A stretch of DNA of 64,000 nucleotides from Cryobacterium breve (GCF_004402375.1 NZ_SOGJ01000036.1:1015-65014), one strand, 5' to 3'; positions 34,725-44,005 are shown, counted from the stretch's first letter. The notes: generated from the sequence alone by a model not told the origin. A program made the numbers and translations.

Positions 34725-34764
34725 TGATGCGCAGGGGTACCAAATTGGTCACCCCTGCGCATCA
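34725..34764 (-). terminator. hairpin between precursor and peptidase genes
   Basis: A perfect 14-bp inverted repeat (tgatgcgcaggggt / acccctgcgcatca) with inner acc/ggt pairing begins 9 nt after the precursor stop. The T-tract is weak, so it may act as a partial terminator or as an RNA-stabilising structure that keeps the small precursor mRNA abundant relative to the peptidase genes. Confidence 0.75.
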
Positions 34765-34772
34765 AGAGCTAA

Positions 34773-34916
34773 CTAGTAGCAGTGCGAGTAGCTCTCGAAG
34801 CTGCTCGTGAAAGAGCTGCAGTACGAGTGGCTGGCCCAGCTGAAGTTAGCGTCGTCAAGCGAGAGTTCCTCGCTCTCAACGGTCAGAGCCTGAAATGCCA
34901 AGACATTTGCGATCAT
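34773..34916 (-). CDS. lanA: class III lanthipeptide precursor
   Basis: 47 residues, with gggggtg 6-7 nt before ATG. The leader is MIANVLAFQALTVESEELSL plus DDANF and contains a VLAFQ segment like the conserved L-x-L-Q element recognised by class III synthetases. The core (about residues 26-47) is rich in Ser, Tyr and Phe and has two exact S-x-x-S-x-x-x-C motifs: SWASHSYC (26-33) and SFESYSHC (39-46), each able to form labionin or a lanthionine. It ends CY. It sits 35 nt downstream of the synthetase gene on the same strand. Too short for routine gene finding. Confidence 0.92.
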   Translation of the reverse strand: MIANVLAFQALTVESEELSLDDANFSWASHSYCSSFTSSFESYSHCY

Positions 34917-34951
34917 TTTTTCACCCCCTTATGAACGATTGAATGAGTTAA

Positions 34952-37609
34952 TCACCGCGCAGGTTGCGACGGGAGCTCGAGGGGCGGGAGGAGGTCGACT
35001 CGTCCCGCAGCAAGTTGGGCTACAGCAAAAGCCACCCCAGCACCGCCTGAAGCCAGGTCAGCTGTTATCCGGATGCCGCTGTCACCTGCGAATACGACGC
35101 CTGTGCCGCTACGCACCGCATAGGCGCTCAACGTTCTGATTACCGAACGGTTGTCTTCCGCGGGAAGTCCAAGAAATTGGCGGATTCCCGCTCCGCCAAG
35201 AGCCAAGCCGGCATACCCTGCGAGCAGCCCAGGAAAAACCGAAATGGGTGGCAGGGTGGCCTTGAGCAAGTACTCTGCACTCTCCAGAATGCCGGGATCA
35301 ACACTCTCCTTTTGCAACAGGGACAGCACCACTCCGAAGCCTGCGCTGCCCGTGGCGAGATACGGAAGCCTGCGCGTCCCCTCACTCAATTGAAGAGTTT
35401 TTGACGCTTCGTCATACTGGTAGGCGGTGAGTTCGTACCCGAGCGCAAGGTCGACCGTCTCGAGATACCGAGGATCAGCAAGTATTCGCCGTGCCTCAGC
35501 GAAGAGCCAGCCAATTCCGAGGTGACCATAAAGTAGGCCAGAGTCGAGTCGGTCCGGCATATTGCCATTGTTTGACCGAACTTTGCCAATCGGAGCGAAA
35601 GACTCAGGTGACCTCCGATAGGCGTCGGCCATCGCGTCAACGGATTCGCAAATAGCTGCATGGTGGCTGGAAGGGACTAAGCCAGCTTCCTTGAGGCGCA
35701 GCAGCGCCAGCAAGATTCCCGGCAAACCGTCATAGATTCTGGGCCCAGGGGATTCAAGCCATTCCGCAGCTCGACTTTCGATGATCCTGGTGACATCTGC
35801 GCGCCGTCCCAGCACAGCCAGCGCCCAGAGGTCTCCGACCGCTCCCGAAAACAGACCAGGTGATGCCGAGGTGCCTCCGCGAGCGATGAGATGGTTCGCG
35901 AGGTCGTCCCAATGCTCGGGATTTGAGGCGTGGGTTGATTTCGGCAGGGCGTTGGCTGCGGTCACCAACGCTGCCATGACGCCCGCGTCTCCGTAAGCTA
36001 GCCCCGTGGACTCTTTTGCCAATCCGTATACGTGTATTGGGAATCGACGTGAGGACGACGTCCATTTGGGTCGCAAATCTTCGTATCCGTTGAGCGTTGC
36101 TTGAAGTAGCGACTCATCTGTGACAAAAGGAGTTAGCAGTGACTTCAACTCCCATCGATCTGTTCGAAAGGTAGTGGCCGCTGTCACGTCCGATGCTTGG
36201 TCGTCGAGTTGTTCGAGGTCCGCGAGCACGTCATTCAGCGCGCTGGTGACATTCGTCTCATCTGGGTATATAGAAGCGGCCAACATCCGTGTTTGGTGCG
36301 AATAATCAGCTACCAGCTCGGACTGCTGGATCAGGGGTACAAGCATGAAGGCGAGAGTTTGTCTCAGCCCGTGCCAATCCGCCTGGGCGGGAGTCCTCTT
36401 GCCAGGTGCCCTGAACCCGGACGCCGCAATGGTCTGCCTGACAAGCTCCGCGTTGGCGGGCCGCGCGCACTCAAAATCTATGAGTGAGACGTCGAGGTTC
36501 TCCGAAATGAGGACATTATCCCCATGGACATCGAAATGAGCCCACCCTCGCGAGTGAATGCTCGATAACGCTTTTTGAAGGTCTCGGCCAATCCTATGAA
36601 TTGATCTCAAGTATGAGAGGGCACCCGCCGGACTCATGCTGTATGCGGGAAAATTTGCCACTACCCAGGTCCGTAAGGGGATGCCGGGCTTGAACTCTAG
36701 CGCCGCAAATGAGTTCTCCCAGACCATTCCGTGCCAGATTACTTCGGGCACGGCGGCGATTCCCGAGAGAGCCTTCAGAGCTTCAACTTCGTTGTTCAGT
36801 CGCTGAATAGCATCTCGCCCAAGAAAGTCGTGAGCGACGTGAGCCCGCGCTTCTTTGATGATGAGATTTGCCTCACCGTCCAGCATTTTTCCGCGGTACG
36901 TTCCTCCCGCGGACGAGAACTTCACGGCACTGAGAACCTGGAATGGCATGGCCGATTCGGCTTCGCTCGAGCTATTTACCCAGGTTTTCAGAAAGCCGGG
37001 GACGGGAGCCCAGTCAGGGGTCGAGAAGAAACCATTCCTTTCATCAGGTACAAGTTCCGCTGACGCATTTCGAATTGCCGGCACTTGAATGCCACCGGTA
37101 GTTTCCATGTGAAGCGGACGGAAGGCACCATAACGCAGGTACACAGGAGCGGATCTCCACCGCTTATCGCTCAGGATATAAGGCCCCGAAAAACGCTGGA
37201 GAGCGTCATCGAGTAGGTCCAAAACTCGATGCAGAGAATCACTGCTCGGGTATGCCGTGATGAACTTACCGGCGTGGCCTCGTGGCGTGGTCTTGCTGTT
37301 TCGAGCGCTGAGACGTTCCGGAGACGACAGGTACTTGAAAGCAGTATTCTCGGCCACAAGTATCTGCGCGACGGCGGTTAGGGCACTTTGGGCATGTTCG
37401 GGAATAGCGCTGACGTGAATCTTCCAGCCCTGCTCGGCGAGTTCCACGCCGACTGGAATAGCATGCGTCCACTCCGCCTCGATGATGCGACGCCAGTCAC
37501 CTGGGAGGGCCGCCTCAAATCGCGCGCTTTCGTCGGCAGACGTCGAATCCGGCTGCTCAAAAAAATACGCGTTATTCATAGCAAAATGCTCAATTACGAG
37601 CTCTCGCAT
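34952..37609 (-). CDS. lanKC: class III lanthionine synthetase LanKC
   Basis: 885 residues. Order of domains: N-terminal phosphoSer/Thr lyase (about 1-230; SSPERLSARNSKTTPRGHAG, ITAYPSSDSLHRVLDLL), Ser/Thr kinase (about 245-500; ANLIIKEARAHVAHDFLGRD, catalytic WAHFDVHGDNVLI and LIDFECA) and a LanC-like cyclase (about 520-885; LLYGHLGIGWLFAEARR) without the zinc-binding Cys/His set, as expected for class III. It phosphorylates, dehydrates and cyclises the precursor to lanthionine/labionin. The start at 37609 has ggggcgggg upstream; ATG at 37579 is an alternative. Diverges from the exporter gene. Confidence 0.93.
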   Translation of the reverse strand: MRELVIEHFAMNNAYFFEQPDSTSADESARFEAALPGDWRRIIEAEWTHAIPVGVELAEQGWKIHVSAIPEHAQSALTAVAQILVAENTAFKYLSSPERLSARNSKTTPRGHAGKFITAYPSSDSLHRVLDLLDDALQRFSGPYILSDKRWRSAPVYLRYGAFRPLHMETTGGIQVPAIRNASAELVPDERNGFFSTPDWAPVPGFLKTWVNSSSEAESAMPFQVLSAVKFSSAGGTYRGKMLDGEANLIIKEARAHVAHDFLGRDAIQRLNNEVEALKALSGIAAVPEVIWHGMVWENSFAALEFKPGIPLRTWVVANFPAYSMSPAGALSYLRSIHRIGRDLQKALSSIHSRGWAHFDVHGDNVLISENLDVSLIDFECARPANAELVRQTIAASGFRAPGKRTPAQADWHGLRQTLAFMLVPLIQQSELVADYSHQTRMLAASIYPDETNVTSALNDVLADLEQLDDQASDVTAATTFRTDRWELKSLLTPFVTDESLLQATLNGYEDLRPKWTSSSRRFPIHVYGLAKESTGLAYGDAGVMAALVTAANALPKSTHASNPEHWDDLANHLIARGGTSASPGLFSGAVGDLWALAVLGRRADVTRIIESRAAEWLESPGPRIYDGLPGILLALLRLKEAGLVPSSHHAAICESVDAMADAYRRSPESFAPIGKVRSNNGNMPDRLDSGLLYGHLGIGWLFAEARRILADPRYLETVDLALGYELTAYQYDEASKTLQLSEGTRRLPYLATGSAGFGVVLSLLQKESVDPGILESAEYLLKATLPPISVFPGLLAGYAGLALGGAGIRQFLGLPAEDNRSVIRTLSAYAVRSGTGVVFAGDSGIRITADLASGGAGVAFAVAQLAAGRVDLLPPLELPSQPAR

Positions 37610-37811
37610 GTTTCTACCCCGCCCCCCGGCCGCCGAAAATTCGGACTTCCAAACGAGAACCTACAGTACGTTTTCACTCGATGTCCAGTAAGGTCAAATC
37701 AGTCGACAAGAATTTGATTTCGGGGTCTAACCTGGATTTTTTTCTTTGTAACTACTTCGGGGGGGGTTCGAATCTGGGCATGTTATTGATGCCCAGAAGA
37801 ATGGCCTTCGC
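37610..37811. promoter_or_regulatory. divergent promoter region of lanthipeptide cluster
   Basis: About 200 AT-richer nucleotides between lanKC and the ABC exporter that must hold both promoters. It has a poly-T stretch at 37737-37743, an eight-G run at about 37759-37766, and an inverted repeat ctgggcat / atgcccag (37774-37796) just ahead of the exporter. No regulator gene is part of the cluster, so host factors may act here. Confidence 0.5.
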
Positions 37812-39626
37812 ATGGATTCTCATCGAAAGAAGGTCATCACTTTGGAACCCGCCACCGAACTTGAGACGCCCGTCGACGCGAAGACGCGACGGGCAAAGTT
37901 GCGAGATTTTGTTCCATATCTCGGCGGCCATCACTTGGCTCTTTTGTCCGCAATCGTCGCGTCGCTTGCGGCAACGGGTCTCGCGATCGTGCAGCCGATT
38001 GTGGTGAAGAACTTGATCGGTGGGACAACGGTTGAGCAAGGTGCGCCGGTGATTCTGATCTGGATACTGGTCGCAATCACAATTGGTGAAGCACTCTTCT
38101 CGGCGGCGCGTTCGTATCTGCTGCAGCGTACGGGGGAGGCAGCCGTGCTGGGGCTCCGGCGCTCCTTGATCGGACGTCTACTTCGACTTCCGATCACTGA
38201 GTACGATCAGCGAGCGCTAGGAGATTTGCTCTCGCGCGCTGGCACAGATTCGGCGATGGTTCGGTCACTGGTCACTTCGGGAATCTTTGATCTTGGCGCC
38301 GCAGCCATAATGTTTGTTGCGTCGTTGCTGCTCATGGTCTCGCTCGATTCAACTCTTCTGCTTCTCGTGCTCGCTACGGTGACGGTGGGGACCGTTAGCG
38401 TCCTTGCGATGGCTCGGCTTATTCGAGTCGCCAGCCTTGATGTGCAAAATCGGGTTGGCGATATGTCGGCTTCCGTCCTCAGATCACTCTCCGCAATTCG
38501 AACAATTCGCGCCGCAGGTGCAACCGCTGATGAGTCCGAGCGAGTCATAATTTCTGCAACGGCCGCCTATGGAGCTGGCGTCAATGTGGCCAAATTGGAA
38601 GCGTTTATTCGCCCCATTATTTCGTTGTTCATTCAGGGCTCGATCGTGGTCGTTCTCGCAATCGGCGGCGTTCGAGTGGCGAGTGGCACCTTAGAGCTCG
38701 CGAGCCTCGTGGCCTTCGTGCTCTACTTGTCCCTTCTTATCCAGCCGATATCGCAGGGCCTTGGCGCCGTGAGTCAGATGCAGGTTGCATTGGCCGCTCT
38801 GCAGCGTGTCAACGACATAGTCTTCTTGGACGAAGAGGACGCGGGCGATGCTGCGATCTCAAGGAATTTGCCGCTTCGGGTCCCCACGGCACAATCCGAA
38901 GCCTTGATCGAATTTCGCAGCGTGCGCTTCGCTTACGCGTCTGGCACGCAGGCTCTCCAAGACGTCTCCTTCTCCATCATCAAAGGCACACGCAATGCAA
39001 TCGTCGGTCCGTCTGGTGCCGGAAAATCAACCATTTTGGCTCTCGCCGAACGATTCTATGAAATTGACTCTGGAGCCATTCTGTACTCCGGAAATGACAT
39101 CCGTTCGATGCCGAGGGCTAGCGTCCGTTCTAACCTCGGCTATGTCGAGCAGGAGGCTACGTCAGTTTCGGGCACGATAGCGGACAATCTGAGGCTCGGA
39201 AATCCAAACCTGAGCGACCTGGAATTGATGGGAGCGTTGGACGCCGTAGGCCTAGATGACGTGGTGCACCGTTCAAGCGAGGGTCTTCAGAGCCGGGTCG
39301 GCGACGATGGGGTGATGCTGTCGGGTGGCCAGCGTCAGAGGTTGGCTTGGGCACGCGTCCTCCTGGGAAATGCTGAGCTCCTCCTCCTGGACGAGCCCAC
39401 CTCTTCGGTAGACGCCGTCACCGAAGAAATTCTCCAGAATCTGTTGGCTTCCCAAACCCCTTCACGAACGGTACTTGTGGTTGCGCACCGTCTGTCCACA
39501 GTAGTTAATTCTGATCAGATCATCGTTGTGGAAGACGGAAGAACGACGGCGAGTGGGACCCATGACGAGCTTCTGCTCTCCAGCGAGATCTATCGGGAGT
39601 TGGCCGTGCGCCAGCTAGTCGCCTGA
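37812..39626 (+). CDS. lanT: ABC exporter (fused membrane and ATPase domains), lanthipeptide export
   Basis: 604 residues: six-helix membrane domain (about 30-300; LALLSAIVASLAATGLAIVQ ... SLLLMVSLDSTLLLLVLATV) and ATPase domain with Walker A NAIVGPSGAGKSTILA, signature MLSGGQRQRLAWARVLL, Walker B ELLLLDEPTSSVDAV and the H-loop VVAHRLST. There is no N-terminal C39 peptidase domain, so leader removal must be done elsewhere, consistent with the M16 pair. The start may be this ATG or a TTG 30 nt later that has aagaagg before it. Confidence 0.9.
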   Translation: MDSHRKKVITLEPATELETPVDAKTRRAKLRDFVPYLGGHHLALLSAIVASLAATGLAIVQPIVVKNLIGGTTVEQGAPVILIWILVAITIGEALFSAARSYLLQRTGEAAVLGLRRSLIGRLLRLPITEYDQRALGDLLSRAGTDSAMVRSLVTSGIFDLGAAAIMFVASLLLMVSLDSTLLLLVLATVTVGTVSVLAMARLIRVASLDVQNRVGDMSASVLRSLSAIRTIRAAGATADESERVIISATAAYGAGVNVAKLEAFIRPIISLFIQGSIVVVLAIGGVRVASGTLELASLVAFVLYLSLLIQPISQGLGAVSQMQVALAALQRVNDIVFLDEEDAGDAAISRNLPLRVPTAQSEALIEFRSVRFAYASGTQALQDVSFSIIKGTRNAIVGPSGAGKSTILALAERFYEIDSGAILYSGNDIRSMPRASVRSNLGYVEQEATSVSGTIADNLRLGNPNLSDLELMGALDAVGLDDVVHRSSEGLQSRVGDDGVMLSGGQRQRLAWARVLLGNAELLLLDEPTSSVDAVTEEILQNLLASQTPSRTVLVVAHRLSTVVNSDQIIVVEDGRTTASGTHDELLLSSEIYRELAVRQLVA

Positions 39627-39654
39627 GTCTGTTCATATCAATTGTCAGGTCCAA

Positions 39655-40653
39655 ATGGTTGCTTCACCAACAGAGATTGCCGATGAGGACGCGATGTCAT
39701 TAAAACTGTCGGTAATGGCTGTGCAACAGCCGAACGCTATCAAGTCGCTGGTGCCCGTTGCCGACTTGGCACGCGGGAAAGGTGCACACGCGCTTTGGAT
39801 GGGGCAATCGTTTGGTATTGATGCTCACGCGTCGTTTGCCTATCTTGCCGGCGCGGGATACTCCATTCGAGTGGGGATGGGTGTTGCTCTCACGCCTTTG
39901 CGTCACCCTTATGACGCAGCACTTCAAGTGCGATCGCTACTCTCGCTTGGCTTGTCGCACGTAACTGTCGCTTTTGGTCCGGGAGCGCCAGAATTCAGCA
40001 GAGCCATATTGGGCCAACCGCTAGCGCGTCCCGTCGCTCACACAGAACAGTACATGTCAGTTGTGAAACAGCTGCTGCAAACCGGCGGTGTACAAGCTCC
40101 AAGTGAGCTCTTCAACATCCAGGGCTCAATGCAAATTGTGCCAGCGCCGGAGATTGAAGTCGGAGGCGGCGTTCTCCGACCTGCGATGGCGGCCGCCGTA
40201 GGAAGGTCCGGCGATGTCGCAGTTACGTGGCTCGCGCCGCCGTCCTACATAGCCGATCGGCTAATCCCAGCGATGATCGAGAACCGCCCCGGCGGAAGAA
40301 CTCGGCCACGTGTTGTTGCCATTGTTCCCGTCGCCGTAGCTCGGCCGGGAAGGACAGCCCGTGTCCTCGCACGCGCTGCAGTGGAAAGACACCTCAGCGG
40401 CAGCCATTACGTTTCGATGCTCAAACAAGCCGGCCTCGAAATGCACGAGAAGGATGCAATGCGGAACATCGCCGAAGTCCTGGAGCATGACGTATTCGTA
40501 TATGGCACACCAGCAAAGATCATCAGCGCCCTGGCCCGATACGAGGATGCCGGCGTCGATGAAATTGTGCTTTCAACCGTTGGAGTCGGAAACGCCATCG
40601 GGCTTGAAGACGCCGTGCAAGACCTGCGTCTGATTCTGGCCGCGAATCAATGA
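39655..40653 (+). CDS. LLM-class flavin/F420-dependent oxidoreductase, possible tailoring enzyme
   Basis: 332 residues, or 319 from ATG at 39694, which has gaggacg before it and gives the more typical start MSLKLSVMAVQQPN. A TIM-barrel luciferase-like pattern follows: ARGKGAHALWMGQSFGIDAH, IRVGMGVALTPLRHPYDAA, LGLSHVTVAFGPGAPEF and a C-terminal GTPAKIISALARYEDAGVDE. It follows the exporter by 28 nt. LLM enzymes in other lanthipeptide clusters (LanJc type, such as LxmJ of lexapeptide) reduce dehydro-amino acids with F420H2; the Ser-rich core here would supply Dha. Role inferred from context. Confidence 0.85.
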   Translation: MVASPTEIADEDAMSLKLSVMAVQQPNAIKSLVPVADLARGKGAHALWMGQSFGIDAHASFAYLAGAGYSIRVGMGVALTPLRHPYDAALQVRSLLSLGLSHVTVAFGPGAPEFSRAILGQPLARPVAHTEQYMSVVKQLLQTGGVQAPSELFNIQGSMQIVPAPEIEVGGGVLRPAMAAAVGRSGDVAVTWLAPPSYIADRLIPAMIENRPGGRTRPRVVAIVPVAVARPGRTARVLARAAVERHLSGSHYVSMLKQAGLEMHEKDAMRNIAEVLEHDVFVYGTPAKIISALARYEDAGVDEIVLSTVGVGNAIGLEDAVQDLRLILAANQ

Positions 40654-40850
40654 TCCGTTAGACAGTATTTTTCAATCGCACGGACAGATCGTTTGAGTTG
40701 CCCACCGCGGACGAGACCGCCACTGGGGTTGCTATCGAGGCGGCGAATGAAAGCAAATTGTTCGCAATGGCCCCAGCGAATAGGCGTTGACAGATATCCC
40801 ACGAACCATTTGCTGTCGAGCGTTCGGCATTCGGGTTCAGAGAAGTCCAA
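40647..40850 (-). CDS. possible small ORF converging on the LLM gene
   Basis: 67 codons from a TTG: DFSEPECRTLDSKWFVGYLS then TPIRWGHCEQFAFIRRLDSN and GQLKRSVRAIEKYCLTDH. The amino-acid mix (W, F, Y, C) and codon choice look protein-like, but there is no recognised family, the start is weak and another frame is also open. It may be the tail of a gene disrupted by the IS21 insertion 58 nt upstream. Confidence 0.3.
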   Translation of the reverse strand: MDFSEPECRTLDSKWFVGYLSTPIRWGHCEQFAFIRRLDSNPSGGLVRGGQLKRSVRAIEKYCLTDH

Positions 40851-40979
40851 GTGTTCCAGTGGCTCGAGGGCTTAGCCACCCCGTCAGCTGGCCGACTATC
40901 CCTCTGGGTGTCAGCGACGGTTGAATACCCAGCCAGAATCGACGGTTGAAAACTAGTCCACTCGACCACGATTGGATAG

Positions 40980-42203
40980 GTGATCACAGTGGAAGATTGG
41001 GCGTTGATTCGTCGCCTTCACAAGAGCGAGGGCGTGTCGCAGCGAGAGATCGCGCGGCGTTTAGGGGTGGCCAGGGACACGGTCGCGCGAGCGATCGCTT
41101 CTGATGAGCTGCCGAAATATGAGCGGCCGGTTCGGCCATCTGAGTTGAGGGAGCTGGAGCCGCGGATCCGTGAGCTGCTCGCGGCGCACCCGAGGATGCC
41201 CGCGACGGTCGTCGCGGAGTGGTTGGCGTGGTCGGGCTCGATCACGTGGTTCCGTGAGAATGTGGCGAGGCTTCGGCCCGAGTATGCGCCGGCAGATCCC
41301 GCGGACCGGATCGCGTATGCAGCCGGGGATCAGGCGCAGTGCGATCTGTGGTTCCCGCCCGTGAAGATCCCGCTCGGCGCCGGCCAGGCCGGGTCTCCGC
41401 CGGTGTTGGTGGTCGTGTCCTCGTTCTCGCGGTTCATCACGGCTGTGATGTTGCCGTCGCGGACGACACCGGATCTGCTCCTGGGCATGTGGATATTGAT
41501 CTCGGGGCAGTTGGGCGCCGTCCCGAAGCGGTTGATCTGGGACAACGAGGCCGGCTTCGGCCGCCGGAACGCGTTCGCTCACGGAGTCGCGGCATTCACC
41601 GGGACGTTGACGACCAGGATCGTGCAACTCAAGCCCTTCGATCCGGAGTCCAAAGGCATCGTCGAACGCGCGAATCAGTACTTGGAGACATCGTTCCTGC
41701 CGGGGCGATCGTTTCGCTCGCCGGCTGACTTCAACGAGCAACTCTCGAGTTGGTTGCCCCGGGCGAATGGGAGGGTTGTTCGCCGGCTCGGCGGGCGCCC
41801 CACGGAGTTGGTCGCGGCGGACCGGGCCGCGATGCTCGCGTTGCCGCCGGTCGCTCCGCTGGTCGGGTTCGCCGCCCGGATCCGTTTGCCGCGCGATTAA
41901 TACGTTCGCGTCTACGGCAACGATTACTCCGTTGATCCGGCCGGGATCGGACGAATGGTCGAGGTTCGGGCGGACCTGGACCAGGTCACGGTCACCCTCG
42001 AGGACAGGCTGTTCGCGTCTCATGACCGGGCATGGTCGACCGGACAAACGATCACCGATCGGGCTCACGTTGCCGCCGCCGCGACCCTGCGAGCCGCGTT
42101 TCAAACCCGCGCGGAGCCGGTCGAGGAGAGCCTCGAACGAAACCTCGCCGACTACGACACGGCGTTCGGGGTCCGGTTCGACCTCGACGGTGAAGTCGCC
42201 TGA
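40980..42203 (+). pseudogene. istA: IstA transposase of IS21 with internal ochre stop
   Basis: 407 codons in one frame from GTG, broken by TAA at 41898-41900 (codon 307). N-terminal HTH: SEGVSQREIARRLGVARDTV; integrase core DxxE: GDQAQCDLWFPPVKI, LIWDNEAGFGRRN, PFDPESKGIVERANQYLETS. After the stop the frame continues YVRVYGNDYSVDPAGIGRMV, a normal IstA segment, so a tyrosine codon (TAT or TAC) has likely become TAA. The core domain is complete but the C-terminus would be lost. Confidence 0.85.
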
Positions 42204-42985
42204 TGAGCCGCGAAGCGATCAGCGAGATCGAATACTTCGCCCGCGCATTGAAAGCTCCCAGGATCAGGGACGCCGCCGCCCGACTCGCTGAGCAGGCCCG
42301 GGAGGCAGGTTGGACTCACGAGGAATACTTGGCGGCGGTCCTCTCTCGGGAAGTCTCCGCGAGGGAGTCTTCCGGCGCGGAACTGCGGATTCGGGCAGCG
42401 GGCTTCCCCGGCCGGAAGTCGTTGGAGGAGTTCAACTTCGACCACCAGCCCTCGCTCAAGCGAGACACGATCGCGCACCTCGGCACCGGTTCCTTCCTCA
42501 CCGAGGCGAAGAACGTGGTCCTGCTCGGGCCGCCCGGGACCGGGAAAACGCACCTCGCGATCGGCCTGGGCATCAAAGCCGCCCATGCGGGCCACCGAGT
42601 CCTGTTCGCCACAGCAACGGACTGGGTCACCCGGCTCCAATCAGCCCACCAGCTGGGCCGGCTGCCCCAGGAACTCGTGAAGCTCCGCCGTTACGGCCTG
42701 ATCATCGTCGACGAAGTCGGCTACATCCCGTTCGAACAAGACGCCGCGAATCTGTTCTTCCAGCTCGTCTCGAGCCGTTACGAACACGCCTCGCTGATCC
42801 TGACCAGCAACCTCCCCTTCTCCCGATGGGGCGACGTCTTCGGCGACCACGTCGTGGCGGCCGCGATGATCGACCGAATCGTTCACCACGCCGACGTCAT
42901 CACGCTCAAAGGCTCCAGCTACCGACTCAAAAACAGCGGCATCGACACTCTTCCCTCGGCACGACCAGAGAACACGGCAGAGTAG
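42203..42985 (+). CDS. istB: IstB, IS21 helper ATPase
   Basis: 260 residues, AAA+ ATPase that loads on target DNA and stimulates IstA. Walker A VVLLGPPGTGKTHLAIGLGI, Walker B YGLIIVDEVGYIPF, sensor LILTSNLPFSRWGDVFGD and arginine-containing MIDRIVHHADVI. Start overlaps the istA stop by one base (TGATG). Full length and intact. Confidence 0.95.
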   Translation: MSREAISEIEYFARALKAPRIRDAAARLAEQAREAGWTHEEYLAAVLSREVSARESSGAELRIRAAGFPGRKSLEEFNFDHQPSLKRDTIAHLGTGSFLTEAKNVVLLGPPGTGKTHLAIGLGIKAAHAGHRVLFATATDWVTRLQSAHQLGRLPQELVKLRRYGLIIVDEVGYIPFEQDAANLFFQLVSSRYEHASLILTSNLPFSRWGDVFGDHVVAAAMIDRIVHHADVITLKGSSYRLKNSGIDTLPSARPENTAE

Positions 42986-43273
42986 TCAGACACAACAGTG
43001 GACTACTTTTCGACCGTCGTTATTGGCCTACGTTTCAACCGTCGCTGACACTGGGAAAGGACAATAGCCTTTCCAGAAGGGGAATCGCGTAGCTGCCCAG
43101 AACACGGATGGGGTTCAAAGCGGTATCCGAGTCTGAGGCGAGTAGCCCGAGTAAGCACGGGGCGCCCCAGACTTGTCTAGCGTGCTGGCTGATGACGTCG
43201 AGTGCCTGGCTGTGTCACACTTTCGGTATTGTCTGGGTAGGGGTGTGATCGCACAGACTGAAATGGGGCGGAT

Positions 43274-44005
43274 ATGGTGTTGCGGGCAGAAGACATAAGA
43301 AAATCGTTTCGCGTTCGCAAGGGGACACCTGACGTTGAGGTGCTCAATGGCATCAGCCTGTCGATCGCCGGCGGAGTCACCGCGATCGTCGGTCCGTCTG
43401 GATCAGGCAAGTCAACTCTCCTGTACTGCCTCGCCGGTCTCGAACGACCAACATCAGGACGATCCGTACTGTTGGACCAGGACCTCACTACTATTTCCGC
43501 TCGCCGACTCGCAGTCATGTATCGAGAGCGAATCGGGTTCGTCTTTCAGAACTTCAATTTGATTCCGTCACTGACGGCGTGGGAAAACGTCGCACTTCCC
43601 CAGAGGCTGGGCGGTAAACGGGTCGATAAGAAGGCGGTCAATGATGCGCTGGATCAGGTCGGCTTGCTCACACATTCATACGACCGTCCGGGGACGCTCT
43701 CCGGGGGAGAGCAACAGCGCGTGGCCATAGCGAGGGCCTTGGCCAATGCGCCCGACATCCTCTTCGCGGACGAACCCACCGGTTCTCTCGACAGCCGCTC
43801 GGCAGCGACCGTGAATGGCTACATGCGAACCGTGTCCGAACGCGGTGGAGCCGTCATTTTTGTCACACACGACATCCCCGCCGCCTGCACGGCCGACCGA
43901 GTCGTCGTTATTCGAGACGGTCGCCTCCTCGTCACGCTCGAACGCCCCGAACCCGCTGACATCTTGGCTGCCCTTGCCGCAGAGATAGCGTCCGCCACAC
44001 CATGA
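43274..44005 (+). CDS. ABC transporter ATPase (MacB/LolD type)
   Basis: 243 residues. Walker [22 protein letters not shown]-loop [18 protein letters not shown], signature [19 protein letters not shown], Walker [16 protein letters not shown] and H-loop FVTHD. It overlaps the permease gene by 4 nt. MacB-type ATPases with FtsX permeases often export peptides or give immunity to lantibiotics. Lies 2.6 kb after the lanthipeptide genes, mostly because of the IS21 insertion. Confidence 0.92.
   Translation: MVLRAEDIRKSFRVRKGTPDVEVLNGISLSIAGGVTAIVGPSGSGKSTLLYCLAGLERPTSGRSVLLDQDLTTISARRLAVMYRERIGFVFQNFNLIPSLTAWENVALPQRLGGKRVDKKAVNDALDQVGLLTHSYDRPGTLSGGEQQRVAIARALANAPDILFADEPTGSLDSRSAATVNGYMRTVSERGGAVIFVTHDIPAACTADRVVVIRDGRLLVTLERPEPADILAALAAEIASATP

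Larger units (their letters stand above)
40909..43050 (+). mobile_element. IS21-family insertion sequence
   Basis: 2142 bp bounded by perfect 17-bp inverted repeats (tgtcagcgacggttgaa at 40909-40925 and its inverse at 43034-43050). The 5 bp ctggg occurs immediately outside both ends (40904-40908 and 43051-43055), a target-site duplication. Secondary inner repeats (cgacggttgaaaactagtcc / gtggactacttttcgaccgtcg-like) lie near each end, as in IS21. It carries istA and istB. Confidence 0.95.

Noticed and set aside
37681..38007. A 108-codon rightward frame upstream of the exporter as a second precursor peptide
   Set aside because: No Ser/Cys ring motif and it runs into the exporter gene in another frame.
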